A stretch of DNA of 32,667 nt. It comes from Serpens sp964410065. Its GTDB lineage: Bacteria; Pseudomonadota; Gammaproteobacteria; Pseudomonadales; Pseudomonadaceae. This document shows, in pieces, positions 9,550-16,879 of this stretch (position 1 is the first letter of the stretch; each line of letters begins with the position of its first letter). The translations under genes and the position numbers were made by a program. Location of the stretch: contig CAYPFO010000034.1 of the NCBI GenBank assembly GCA_964410065.1, positions 1 to 32,667 of the forward strand. Direction: 5' to 3'. The notes under the pieces were generated by a model. That model saw nothing but the letters and a program-made list of their open reading frames with translations, had not been told where the DNA came from and ran no database searches.

Positions 9550-10643
9550 TCCTCGCCCTCCACCAGCAGGTCATCGGCATACAGCATCAGCCACTGGCCG
9601 GGGAAGCTGATCCACACCCGCCCGGCCGGCGCGGGTTCTTCTTCGGCCAGGCGTGCCTTGAGGCGCTGGCCGGCGAGGCGAAAGGTGAGGATCTTGTAGG
9701 TGCCGAGGTCTTCGAGGTGCTCCACCTCGGCAATTAGCATTCCCTCACGCGGCTCTGCGGCGACTTGCACGAACTCCGGACGAATACCCACGTGCAGGCG
9801 TTTGCCGCTCAGTGCCGGCAAGCGCCGCAGCACGCCTGGCGCCAACGGCAGATACACATCGCCAAAGGCCACCCCACCCGCCTCGGCGCGCACCTCGATC
9901 AGGTTCATCCCCGGACTGCCGATGAAAAAACCCACGAAGGTGTGCCGAGGCCGCTCGAACAACTCGCGCGGCGTACCGAATTGAACGATCTGCCCGGCGT
10001 GCATCACTGCGATCTTGTCGGCGAAGGTCGAGGCCTCCAACTGATCGTGGGTGACGTAAATCATGGTCATGTTGAATTGCTCGTGGATCTGCTTGAGCTT
10101 GCGGCGCAGTTTCCATTTCAGGTGCGGGTCGATGACGGTGAGCGGCTCGTCGAAGAGGATCGCCGACACGTCGTCGCGCACCAGACCACGGCCCATGGAG
10201 ACTTTCTGCTTCTCGTCGGCGGTCAGGTTGCGCGCCTTGCGCTGCAGCAGCGCCTGTAGGTCAAGCACCTCGGCAATTTCCCGCACTCGGCTATCGACCC
10301 GGCTGGCCGGCTGCCCCTGGTTGCGCAGCGGAAAGGCCAGGTTGTCGTACACCGTCATGGTGTCGTAGACCACCGGGAACTGAAACACCTGGGCAATGTT
10401 GCGCCGCTCCGGCGGCAAGGCGTTGACCACCTTGGCGTCGAACAGCACCTCGCCCTGGGACGGCGTGAGCAACCCGGAGATGATGTTGAGCAGTGTGGTC
10501 TTGCCACAGCCCGAGGGACCGAGCAGCGCATAGGCACCGCCCTGCTCCCAGACATGGTTCATCTCCAGGATGGCGTAATCCTCCGCGCCGCCGGGGCGAC
10601 GGCTGTAGCTGTGAGCCAGGTTGCGCAGGCGGATCTCGGCCAT
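9546..10643 (-). CDS. glpT: Glycerol-type ABC transporter ATPase with atypical signature motif
   Basis: This 365-residue ATPase of the importer has Walker A GPSGCGKTT (about 38-46), a Q-loop in VFQFPV, Walker B LFDEP and a normal switch histidine in YVTHDQ. The signature motif is not LSGGQ: it reads LTADEKQ. The D-loop is VIDPH. After about residue 240 there is a regulatory OB-fold domain typical of sugar-importer ATPases. The ATG at 10643 is chosen because GAGGAG lies before it and it starts 10 bases after the glpS stop. Longer readings would run inside glpS. It probably dimerises with GlpS. Confidence 0.9.
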
Positions 10644-10653
10644 CGCTCGCTCC

Positions 10654-11736
10654 TCAGACCCGCAGGCCCGGCGCCCGGACCAGCCGGTCGCTGGCGTCGA
10701 ACACGAACAACTTGTGGGTGGGGATGTACACATGGATCGGTGCGTCCACGTCGTAGTCGTGCACGCCCTGCAAGTGCAGCACCAGGCCGAACTGTTCGTT
10801 GCGCAGGTGCAGGAAGGTCTCCGATCCACTGATTTCGGCCAGCTCGACCACACCGGACACTTCCAGATCGTCGTCGTGGGCCGGCACCAGGCCGATATGG
10901 CTGGGCCGCACACCGAAGCGGTAATCGCCTTCCGCCAGGCCGCGCAGATCGGCATTCAGCGGAAAGTGCAAAGAATCCTGAACGCTCACCTCGTTGGCGG
11001 CGATTCGCCCGGAGAGCAGATTGATCGGCGGCTCGGAAAATAGCTCAGCAGCCAGCACCTGGCTGGGGCGGCGGTAGACCTCTGCCGTCGGGCCGCTCTG
11101 TATCACCCGACCCTGGTGCAGGATGGTCACCGTGCCGCCGAGGGCCAGCGCCTCAGTGGGCTCGGTGGTGGCGTACACGGCGATGCTACGGCGCGCCCTG
11201 AACAGCTCGCGCATTTCCTGGCGCAGCTCCTCGCGCAGCTTGTAATCGAGGTTGACCAGCGGTTCGTCGAACAGCACCAGTTCGGCATCCTTGACTAGCG
11301 CCCGCGCCATCGCCGTACGCTGCTGCTGGCCGCCAGACAATTCCAACGGATAACGCTGTAGCAGCCCTTCGATGCGCAACATTTGAGCGGTCTCGCGCAC
11401 CCGACGCTCGATCTCTTCCCGCCCCGTGCCGTTCTGGCGCAGCGGCGAAGCAATATTTTCGAACACGCTGAGGGTGGGGTAATTGATGAACTGCTGATAA
11501 ACCATCGAGACGTTGCGCTTGCGTACCGGTACGCCGGTGACATCGCGGCCGTGCATCAGGATGCGCCCGCCAGTGGGCTGATCGAGGCCGGCCATCAAGC
11601 GCATCAACGAGGTCTTGCCGGACAGCGTGCGACCCACCAGCACGTTGAAGGAGCCCGGCTCGAAGGTCAGGTTCACCGCGTCGATATGCGTCTGTCCATC
11701 GACAACTTTCGAGACTCGATCCAGCGTCAGCGACAT
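10654..11736 (-). CDS. glpS: Glycerol-type ABC transporter ATPase lacking the switch histidine
   Basis: This 360-residue ATPase is the first gene of the operon. Walker A is GRTLSGKTS (about 35-43), the Q-loop is in VYQQFINYP, the signature is canonical LSGGQQQR and Walker B is LFDEPLVNLD. The switch region reads YATTEPTEAL, with Thr where nearly all ABC ATPases have His. A C-terminal regulatory domain follows. GlpT has the reverse pattern, normal His but degenerate signature, so the pair should form one canonical and one impaired ATP site. The gene begins about 37 bases after the candidate sigma-54 promoter. Confidence 0.9.
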   Translation of the reverse strand: MSLTLDRVSKVVDGQTHIDAVNLTFEPGSFNVLVGRTLSGKTSLMRLMAGLDQPTGGRILMHGRDVTGVPVRKRNVSMVYQQFINYPTLSVFENIASPLRQNGTGREEIERRVRETAQMLRIEGLLQRYPLELSGGQQQRTAMARALVKDAELVLFDEPLVNLDYKLREELRQEMRELFRARRSIAVYATTEPTEALALGGTVTILHQGRVIQSGPTAEVYRRPSQVLAAELFSEPPINLLSGRIAANEVSVQDSLHFPLNADLRGLAEGDYRFGVRPSHIGLVPAHDDDLEVSGVVELAEISGSETFLHLRNEQFGLVLHLQGVHDYDVDAPIHVYIPTHKLFVFDASDRLVRAPGLRV

Positions 11737-11772
11737 GGCGGACCCTGCAACGTTATTGATTGCCTCTGCTTA

Positions 11773-11787
11773 GCGACAAGCGTGCCA
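11773..11787 (-). promoter_or_regulatory. Sigma-54 (-24/-12) promoter candidate for the glp operon
   Basis: The minus strand reads TGGCACG-CTTG-TCGC. It matches the -24 box TGGCACG exactly, has one mismatch in the -12 box (TTGC) and keeps the invariant GG-N10-GC spacing. Transcription would start near 11761, about 25 bases before the glpS ATG at 11736. The gene divergent from it encodes a sigma-54 activator, which strengthens the call. Confidence 0.75.
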
Positions 11788-11848
11788 ACGCACTGGCAGG
11801 GCTCTACAGCGGCTTCTCACGCCGATCAGGCCTCTGCGGGTAGCGCGC

Positions 11849-11898
11849 TTTGAACAACTTTGAACATTGACACTGCACAGGTACGAACAACACTGTTC
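11849..11898. promoter_or_regulatory. Candidate activator-binding sites (GAACA half-sites)
   Basis: TTTGAACA occurs twice ten bases apart (ending at 11856 and 11866). Farther on, GAACA-N4-TGTTC forms an inverted repeat at 11885-11898. They lie about 65-115 bases upstream of the -24 box, the usual distance of enhancer sites for sigma-54 activators. Binding by the divergent regulator is inferred. Confidence 0.45.
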
Positions 11899-11969
11899 AC
11901 ACACATCCGGGTTTCGGCGACGCTGAAAAAGCCACGCAGTCTTTTCGGGATCGGGCGCAGCCCAATTAC

Positions 11970-12108
11970 CAGGCGGTTGAAAAACGTAGGCGAGGCAGGC
12001 AACCGAGGCAAAAACAGCCGAAGAAGCGCAGTTTAGTGGTTCTAAATGAGCATTCTGAGGCTGTTTTTAACGACGTATTGCCAACGCAGGTAGTTTTTCA
12101 ACGGTCTG
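11970..12108. repeat. 139-bp palindromic repeat (MITE-like) before the regulator gene
   Basis: The ends are inverted copies of CAGNCNGTTGAAAAAC (14 of 16 bases match). Nested inner arms AAAAACAGCC/GGCTGTTTTT and TTTAG/CTAAA continue the symmetry to a central TGGTT loop, so the whole element can fold into one long hairpin. It has no coding capacity. I believe similar short palindromic elements are scattered in Pseudomonas genomes. It ends 18 bases before the ATG of the regulator and lies within its leader. Confidence 0.7.
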
Positions 12109-12126
12109 TTACGCCGAGAGGCCGCC

Positions 12127-13944
12127 ATGACCGCTGCTACCCATGAAGCCTTGATCCGAGCCTCCTGGACACGCTGCGAAAGCTACGGCCTTACCCACCG
12201 CTGCCCGCCCCGCTTCGGCGCCGAGGACGGGTTGGATATCGCCACACTGCTGAATACTCGGCACACCCTGCTGCACACCACCCAGCGCGAGGTGCTGCCC
12301 TATTACGAAAACATCCTGGCCAACTCCCGCTGCCTGGTATTGCTTGCCGATGCCCAGGGGTTATTGCTGCACGCCTGGGGCGACCGGCGCAGTATCGAGC
12401 CTGCCCTGCAGCCGGGTTTCAGCCCCGGCGCCAGCTGGCTGGAGCGCCATTGCGGCACCAATGCCATTGGCACCGCTCTGGCTTCTGAGCAGGCCTTGCA
12501 TATACAGCGCGACGAGCACTTTCTCGAAGCCACCCGCTGCCTGAGCGGCGCGGCCGCGCCGATCTGCGATGCCCAGCGCCAGCTGATCGGCGTGCTCGAC
12601 GTTTCCAGCGACAGCTACCTGCCGCCCTCGCACACCCTGGGCCTGGTGAAAATGCTCAGCCAGTCAGTGGAAAATCGCCTGCTCATCGAGCAGTTTCACG
12701 GTGAGCACCATCAGTTGGTGTTCAATACCGGCCAGGACAATCTGGACAGCCCCTGGGCCGGCTTGCTGCTGTTTGATGACAGCGGCTGGATCGTCGCCGC
12801 CAACCGACGCGCCGACAGCCTGCTGGGCGCGCCGGCGACTCAAACGCATCTGGAGCGGTTGTTCGATGCCCCTCTGCGACTGTTGCTGGATTCGCCCGAA
12901 AAGCAGCCCATGTTGTTGCGCAGCACCAGCCACGTGCATTTTCATGGTCAGGTGCGCAGACCGCAGCGGCCGAAACTGGCAGCTTCACCGTCGCGGCGAA
13001 CGCCACAACCGCTCAAGCTCAGCGATATTGACCTGGGCGATGCGCGGGTTCACAAGGCCGTTGTCCAAGCGCTGCGCCTGCTGGAACGAGACATTCCCCT
13101 ACTGATCCACGGCGAAACCGGCGTCGGCAAGGATGTCCTGGTCAAGGCACTGCACCAGGCCAGCTCGCGGGCCGGCCAGCCGCTGGTGGCGGTCAACTGC
13201 GCAGCGCTGCCTACCGAACTGGTGGAGTCGGAACTGTTCGGCTACGAAAAAGGCGCGTTCACTGGCGCCCATCACAAAGGCAGCCTTGGGCTGATCCGTA
13301 AGGCTGACAAGGGCCTGCTGTTCCTGGATGAAATCGGTGATATGCCCCTCAACGTCCAGGCCCGCCTGCTGCGGGTCTTGCAAGAGCGCTGCGTGCAGCC
13401 ACTGGGCGGCGGCGATGCGGTTGCCGTGGACTTCCGATTGATCTCCGCCACCAACCGTCCCCTGCGCGAGGACGTCGCCGCCGGACGCTTCCGGGCCGAT
13501 GTGTATTACCGCATCAGCGGCCTGGGCCTGGAAATCCCCCCGCTGCGCCAGCGCAGCGACAAGATCGCCCTGATTCACCGGGTCTGGGAACAGCACCGCG
13601 CGCCCGAGCAGACCGCCGGCCTCAGTCCCGAGGTGATGGCACTGTTCCTGCGCCACCCCTGGCCAGGCAACCTGCGCCAACTGAGTAGCGTGCTACAGAT
13701 CGCTTTGGCCCTGGCCGATGATCAGCCGATCCGCGAGGAACACTTACCAGAGGAGTTTTTTGACGACCTGCAACCCGCGCCGACCCCGCAGCCCCATGCT
13801 CACTCAGTGCCGGCGGGTAACGCCAACGACACTTTGATCAACCAACTGCAGGCCTGCGGCGGAAATGTCTCCCGCCTGGCACGCACCCTGGGAATCAGCC
13901 GCACGACGCTGTACAAACGGTTGCGAGAATCGCATGGAGATTAG
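12127..13944 (+). CDS. AcoR-like sigma-54-dependent activator
   Basis: This 605-residue regulator has an N-terminal GAF-type sensor region (about 60-195), a short PAS-like segment (about 220-270), then an AAA+ domain. Walker A is GETGVGKD (329-336), the sigma-54 contact loop GAFTGA is at 376-381, and Walker B residues Asp401-Glu402 lie in FLDEIGD. A Fis-type helix-turn-helix forms the last 34 residues (GGNVSRLARTLGISRTTLYKR). The architecture matches AcoR/DhaR regulators, some of which control glycerol or acetoin use. It is divergent from glpS and there is a -24/-12 promoter between them, so it probably activates glpSTPQUV. The ligand is unknown. The start follows GAGAGGCCGCC. Confidence 0.93.
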   Translation: MTAATHEALIRASWTRCESYGLTHRCPPRFGAEDGLDIATLLNTRHTLLHTTQREVLPYYENILANSRCLVLLADAQGLLLHAWGDRRSIEPALQPGFSPGASWLERHCGTNAIGTALASEQALHIQRDEHFLEATRCLSGAAAPICDAQRQLIGVLDVSSDSYLPPSHTLGLVKMLSQSVENRLLIEQFHGEHHQLVFNTGQDNLDSPWAGLLLFDDSGWIVAANRRADSLLGAPATQTHLERLFDAPLRLLLDSPEKQPMLLRSTSHVHFHGQVRRPQRPKLAASPSRRTPQPLKLSDIDLGDARVHKAVVQALRLLERDIPLLIHGETGVGKDVLVKALHQASSRAGQPLVAVNCAALPTELVESELFGYEKGAFTGAHHKGSLGLIRKADKGLLFLDEIGDMPLNVQARLLRVLQERCVQPLGGGDAVAVDFRLISATNRPLREDVAAGRFRADVYYRISGLGLEIPPLRQRSDKIALIHRVWEQHRAPEQTAGLSPEVMALFLRHPWPGNLRQLSSVLQIALALADDQPIREEHLPEEFFDDLQPAPTPQPHAHSVPAGNANDTLINQLQACGGNVSRLARTLGISRTTLYKRLRESHGD

Positions 13945-14057
13945 CGCCCGATTGAATTTCCGAGGGGCTGGCCAACGTGAGCCGGGCCTATATAGCCGAC
14001 CGCGCGGGCACATATCCGGCCGGGTTGAACCGCTACGAAAAAACTGCCGGTCACGCC

Positions 14058-14939
14058 TGTAGGGGCGAATTCATTCGCATCATCCGCAAGCCATACAGTC
14101 GTTGCGACGAACACTATGGCATCCATCCAGTGGGTCGTATCCACGTCGTTGCCGGACAGCTCAGTGCCAGGCGAATGAATTCGCCCCTACACAGCGCGGC
14201 ACAGCATTTCGGAATGATCAACGGACCCGCAGGGCGGCCTCGCCCGCTGCGCGGTATGGAGCTCTGGCTCGGTGTAGATCGGGCAGCCCGCCGTTTGCCT
14301 GTCACACCGCTGGCGGGCTGCCCGGGAGGCCGTGTGCATCCAGCCAAACGACCTGTTGCGGGCGAGGCCTCCCTACAATTCCCAGGCCCGTAGCAGGGGT
14401 AACTCCCAAACGGCGGGCTTTCTTTTGTAGGGGCGAATTCATTCGCCTGGCGCATCATCCCCAAGCCATACAGTCGTTGCGACGAACACTATGGCATCCA
14501 TCCAGTGGGTCATATCCACGTCGTTGCCGGACAGCTCAGTGCCAGGCGAATGAATTCGCCCCTACACAGCGCGGCACAGCATTTCGGAATGATCAACGGA
14601 CCCGCAGGGCGGCCTCGCCCGCTGCGCGGTATGGAGCTCTGGCTCGGTGTAGATCGGGCAGCCCGCCGTTTGCCTGTCACACCGCTGGCGGGCTGCCCGG
14701 GAGGCCGTGTGCATCCAGCCAAACGACCTGTTGCGGGCGAGGCCTCCCTACAATTCCCAGGCCCGTAGCAGGGGTAACTCCCAAACGGCGGGCTTTCTTT
14801 TGTAGGGGCGAATTCATTCGCCTGGCGCATCATCCCCAAGCCATACAGTCGTTGCGACGAACACTATGGCATCCATCCAGTGGGTCATATCCAGTCGTTG
14901 CCGGACAGCTCAGTGCCAGGCGAATGAATTCGCCCCTAC
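14058..14939. repeat. 375-bp tandem array of REP-like composite elements
   Basis: Three head-to-tail units begin at 14058, 14426 and 14801. The second and third starts are exactly 375 bp apart. The third unit is partial and the first has a small deletion near its left arm. Each unit opens with GGGGCGAATTCATTCGCC and carries the inverted copy about 100 bp later, with the motif TTGCGACGAA between them (paired ends at 14059-14190, 14427-14565 and 14802-14939). The rest of the unit holds a second palindrome family whose stem GGGCAGCCCGCC/GGCGGGCTGCCC is at 14281-14323 in the first unit. Near-identity between units shows recent duplication. Open frames across the array are side effects of the repeat, not genes. 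Confidence 0.85.
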
Positions 14940-14965
14940 CCGAATGGCGTTCATCCTGCCGGCCG

Positions 14966-14996
14966 CGAATCGCGGACAAGTCCGCTTTTACAAAAT
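14966..14996. repeat. Short REP-like sequence
   Basis: GAATCGCGGACAAGTCCGC followed by TTTTACAA has the GCGGACAAGTCCGC stem and CTAC/TTAC tail of the REP sequences known from P. putida and relatives. It lies between the tandem array and a half element at 15032. Confidence 0.65.
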
Positions 14997-15031
14997 CGCA
15001 ACCCCCGCAAAGCCCCGGGCAGATGTACCTT

Positions 15032-15110
15032 GTAGGGCGAATTTATTTCGCCATTGCACGGCCCATCCGGCAGCGCATACGCTGCGACGAACGCCTGCTT
15101 AATACCTATT
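15032..15110. repeat. Degenerate left half of the composite repeat
   Basis: GTAGGGCGAATTTATTTCGCC is followed by ATTGCACGGCCCATCC and GCTGCGACGAAC, matching the left arm and core of the composite element, but no right arm follows. It is a truncated copy. Confidence 0.65.
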
Positions 15111-15154
15111 CAGCGCAAAGGCCATGGCACGGTATCAAGGGCGCGGTGTTAATC

Positions 15155-15246
15155 GGGCAGCCCGCCGTTTGCCTGTCACACCGCTGACGGGCTGCCCGGG
15201 AGGCTGTGTGCATCCAGCCAAGCAACCTGCGGCGGGCGAGGCCATC
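15155..15246. repeat. Additional copy of the GGGCAGCCCGCC palindrome family
   Basis: GGGCAGCCCGCCG and the partner GACGGGCTGCCC (15155-15197), followed by the conserved tail ending GCGGGCGAGGCC, repeat the second half of the 375-bp unit with about ten differences. It shows that this palindrome can exist apart from the GAATTC-type arms. From 13945 to 15278 I see no gene. Confidence 0.65.
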
Positions 15247-15278
15247 CAATTACGCGGCTTGGTGAATGCGCTCGCCTG

Positions 15279-15818
15279 TCACCACATCAGATCGTCCGGC
15301 ACCTTGTAGGCGGCGTAGGGATCGTCGGCGTCGGCTTCTTCGGTGGGGGTGTTGAGCAGGATGATGCGGCGCGGGTCGCGTTCCTGGATTTTCAGGGCAG
15401 CGTCACGGGGAATGACTTCATAGCCTGGACCGTGGCGGACGATGGCCAGTGAGCCACGGGACAGCTTGTCGCGCATCAGGCTGTTCACCGACAGGCGCTT
15501 GACCTTCTTGTCGTCGACGAAGTTGTAGTAATCCTCGGTGGTCAGCTTGGGCAGACGGCTGCTTTCGATCAGTTGCTTGACTTGTGCGGCGCGCGCCTTC
15601 TGCTCGGCCTTTTCCTGCTGCTGACGATTCAGTTCCTGGTCACGGGCGAGCTTTTCGGCCTGGGCCTGCAAGGCGGCCTGGCGCTGCGAATCGTCCAGTT
15701 CGGCCTGGCCTTTATGCACCAGACGCTGCTGTTTCTGCTTCTGCTTGGCGGCCTGCTTGGCCTGCTTCTCATTGACCAGGCCGGCTTTTAGCAGCTGATC
15801 ACGAAGGGAAAGACTCAT
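15279..15818 (-). CDS. DUF2058 family protein (YaiL-like)
   Basis: The 179-residue product begins MSLSLRDQLLKAGLV and has a long Lys/Gln/Ala-rich coiled-coil stretch (about 15-90). A compact C-terminal domain follows with PKLTTEDYYNFVDDKKVKRL and LAIVRHGPGYEVIP. This is the layout of the DUF2058/YaiL family, described as nucleic-acid-associated, with no firm function. The ATG at 15818 is chosen because AAGGGAAAG lies before it and the family begins MSLSLRDQL. A longer reading would extend into a REP-like spacer. It lies downstream of mazG, as in P. aeruginosa, but without the lpxO2 gene that I recall between them there. Confidence 0.9.
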   Translation of the reverse strand: MSLSLRDQLLKAGLVNEKQAKQAAKQKQKQQRLVHKGQAELDDSQRQAALQAQAEKLARDQELNRQQQEKAEQKARAAQVKQLIESSRLPKLTTEDYYNFVDDKKVKRLSVNSLMRDKLSRGSLAIVRHGPGYEVIPRDAALKIQERDPRRIILLNTPTEEADADDPYAAYKVPDDLMW

Positions 15819-15885
15819 GGTTCGACTCGTCGTTGATTCAAATAAGACGTGGCATGAGGGCTGTATCAGCATCCCCACCCCGCTT

Positions 15886-15915
15886 GGTGGATGTGAAAAC
15901 GACATCCACCCTACA
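15886..15915. repeat. Short GTGGAT-type palindrome between mazG and the DUF2058 gene
   Basis: GGTGGATGT (15886-15894) pairs with ACATCCACC (15902-15910) and is followed by CTAC. It belongs to the same family as the larger repeats at 20705 and 20908. It may also help end mazG transcription. Confidence 0.55.
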
Positions 15916-15941
15916 CACATTACTCAGCCTCAGACCAGCGA

Positions 15942-16772
15942 TTACCCGCAGGAAAGCGACCGCTCGGCCTTCTTGGCTTCGCCCCACAGGGCATCCAGCT
16001 CTTCCAGGTCGCAATTCTCGATGGGTCGACCGGCATCCCGCAAGGCCTGTTCGATAAACCGGAAGCGTCGTTCGAACTTGGCGTTGGCCGCGCGCAAGGC
16101 CGTTTCCGGGTCGGTGTTCAAGTGGCGGGTCAGGTTGACCACCGCAAACAGCAAGTCGCCCAATTCCTCGACAATCGCTGGCCCATCGTTTTCGCTCATG
16201 GCTTCCAGCACTTCATCCAGCTCTTCGCGGACCTTGTCGAGCACCGGCAAGGCCTCGGGCCAGTCGAACCCCACCTGGGCGGCGCGCTTTTGCAACTTGG
16301 CCGCGCGGCTCAGTGCCGGCAGGGTGGACGGTACGTCGTCGAGCAGCGACAACTGCTCGGGCGCGGCAGCTTTTTCGGCACGCTCCTCGGCCTTGATGTC
16401 CTCCCAACGCTCCTTGATTGCCGCCTCGTCCAGACGCGGCGTGTCCAGCGCGCCGTACAGGTCGCCATCGGGAAATACATGGGGATGGCGGCGCACCAGC
16501 TTGCGGGTGATGGCATCGACGACCTGGGCGAAATCAAAACGTCCTTCTTCGCGCGCCAGCTGGCTGTAATAGACCACCTGAAACAACAGGTCACCCAGCT
16601 CGCCGGGCAGGTGCTCGAAATCACCGCGCTCGATGGCGTCGGCAACTTCATAGGCTTCTTCCAAGGTGTACGGAACGATGCTGCGAAAGTCCTGTTTCAG
16701 GTCCCACGGGCAACCGTGCTGCGGATCGCGCAGGCGGGCCATCAGGTGCAGGAGATCGGGGAGTTCATACAT
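15942..16772 (-). CDS. mazG: Nucleoside triphosphate pyrophosphohydrolase MazG
   Basis: This 276-residue cytosolic enzyme hydrolyses nucleoside triphosphates to monophosphates and pyrophosphate, cleaning the nucleotide pool. It has two MazG domains. The first shows CPWDLKQDFRSIVPYTLEEAYEV (about 21-43) and ELGDLLFQVVYYSQLA, and the second shows ELDEVLEAM and ELGDLLFAVVNL with the metal-binding EExxE/ELGDxL pattern. The length is normal. It follows relA on the same strand, with a 107-base spacer that contains a heptanucleotide repeat. Pairing of mazG with relA is conserved in gamma-proteobacteria. Confidence 0.96.
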   Translation of the reverse strand: MYELPDLLHLMARLRDPQHGCPWDLKQDFRSIVPYTLEEAYEVADAIERGDFEHLPGELGDLLFQVVYYSQLAREEGRFDFAQVVDAITRKLVRRHPHVFPDGDLYGALDTPRLDEAAIKERWEDIKAEERAEKAAAPEQLSLLDDVPSTLPALSRAAKLQKRAAQVGFDWPEALPVLDKVREELDEVLEAMSENDGPAIVEELGDLLFAVVNLTRHLNTDPETALRAANAKFERRFRFIEQALRDAGRPIENCDLEELDALWGEAKKAERSLSCG

Positions 16773-16785
16773 GGCTAGTCCTGGC

Positions 16786-16825
16786 TGGAAGCTGGAAGCT
16801 GGAAGCTGGAAGCTGGAAGCTGGAA
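16786..16825. repeat. Heptanucleotide tandem repeat between relA and mazG
   Basis: TGGAAGC is repeated five times in perfect register (16786-16820), followed by a partial copy TGGAA. The next 40 bases contain partly complementary CCAGCTTTC and CCTCCAGC. It lies in the mRNA leader of mazG, 14 bases upstream of its start codon. Confidence 0.85.
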
Positions 16826-16879
16826 AGCGTCACGCTTTATCGTCCAGCTTTCAAGCCTCCAGCGCTTTCATTGTCTTCC

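Noticed and set aside
10644..10955. Longer start for glpT
   Set aside because: The extension would lie inside glpS in another frame. The ATG at 10643 has a good Shine-Dalgarno and gives the usual N-terminus.
14058..14939. CRISPR-like periodicity of GAATTCATTCGCC
   Set aside because: The interval is about 375 bp with nearly identical contents, not unique spacers, and no cas gene is present.
14102..15187. A 361-codon plus-strand frame with internal protein repeats
   Set aside because: It is produced by the 375-bp DNA repeat. The peptides repeat only because the DNA does, both strands and several frames are open, and there is no ribosome-binding site or family match.
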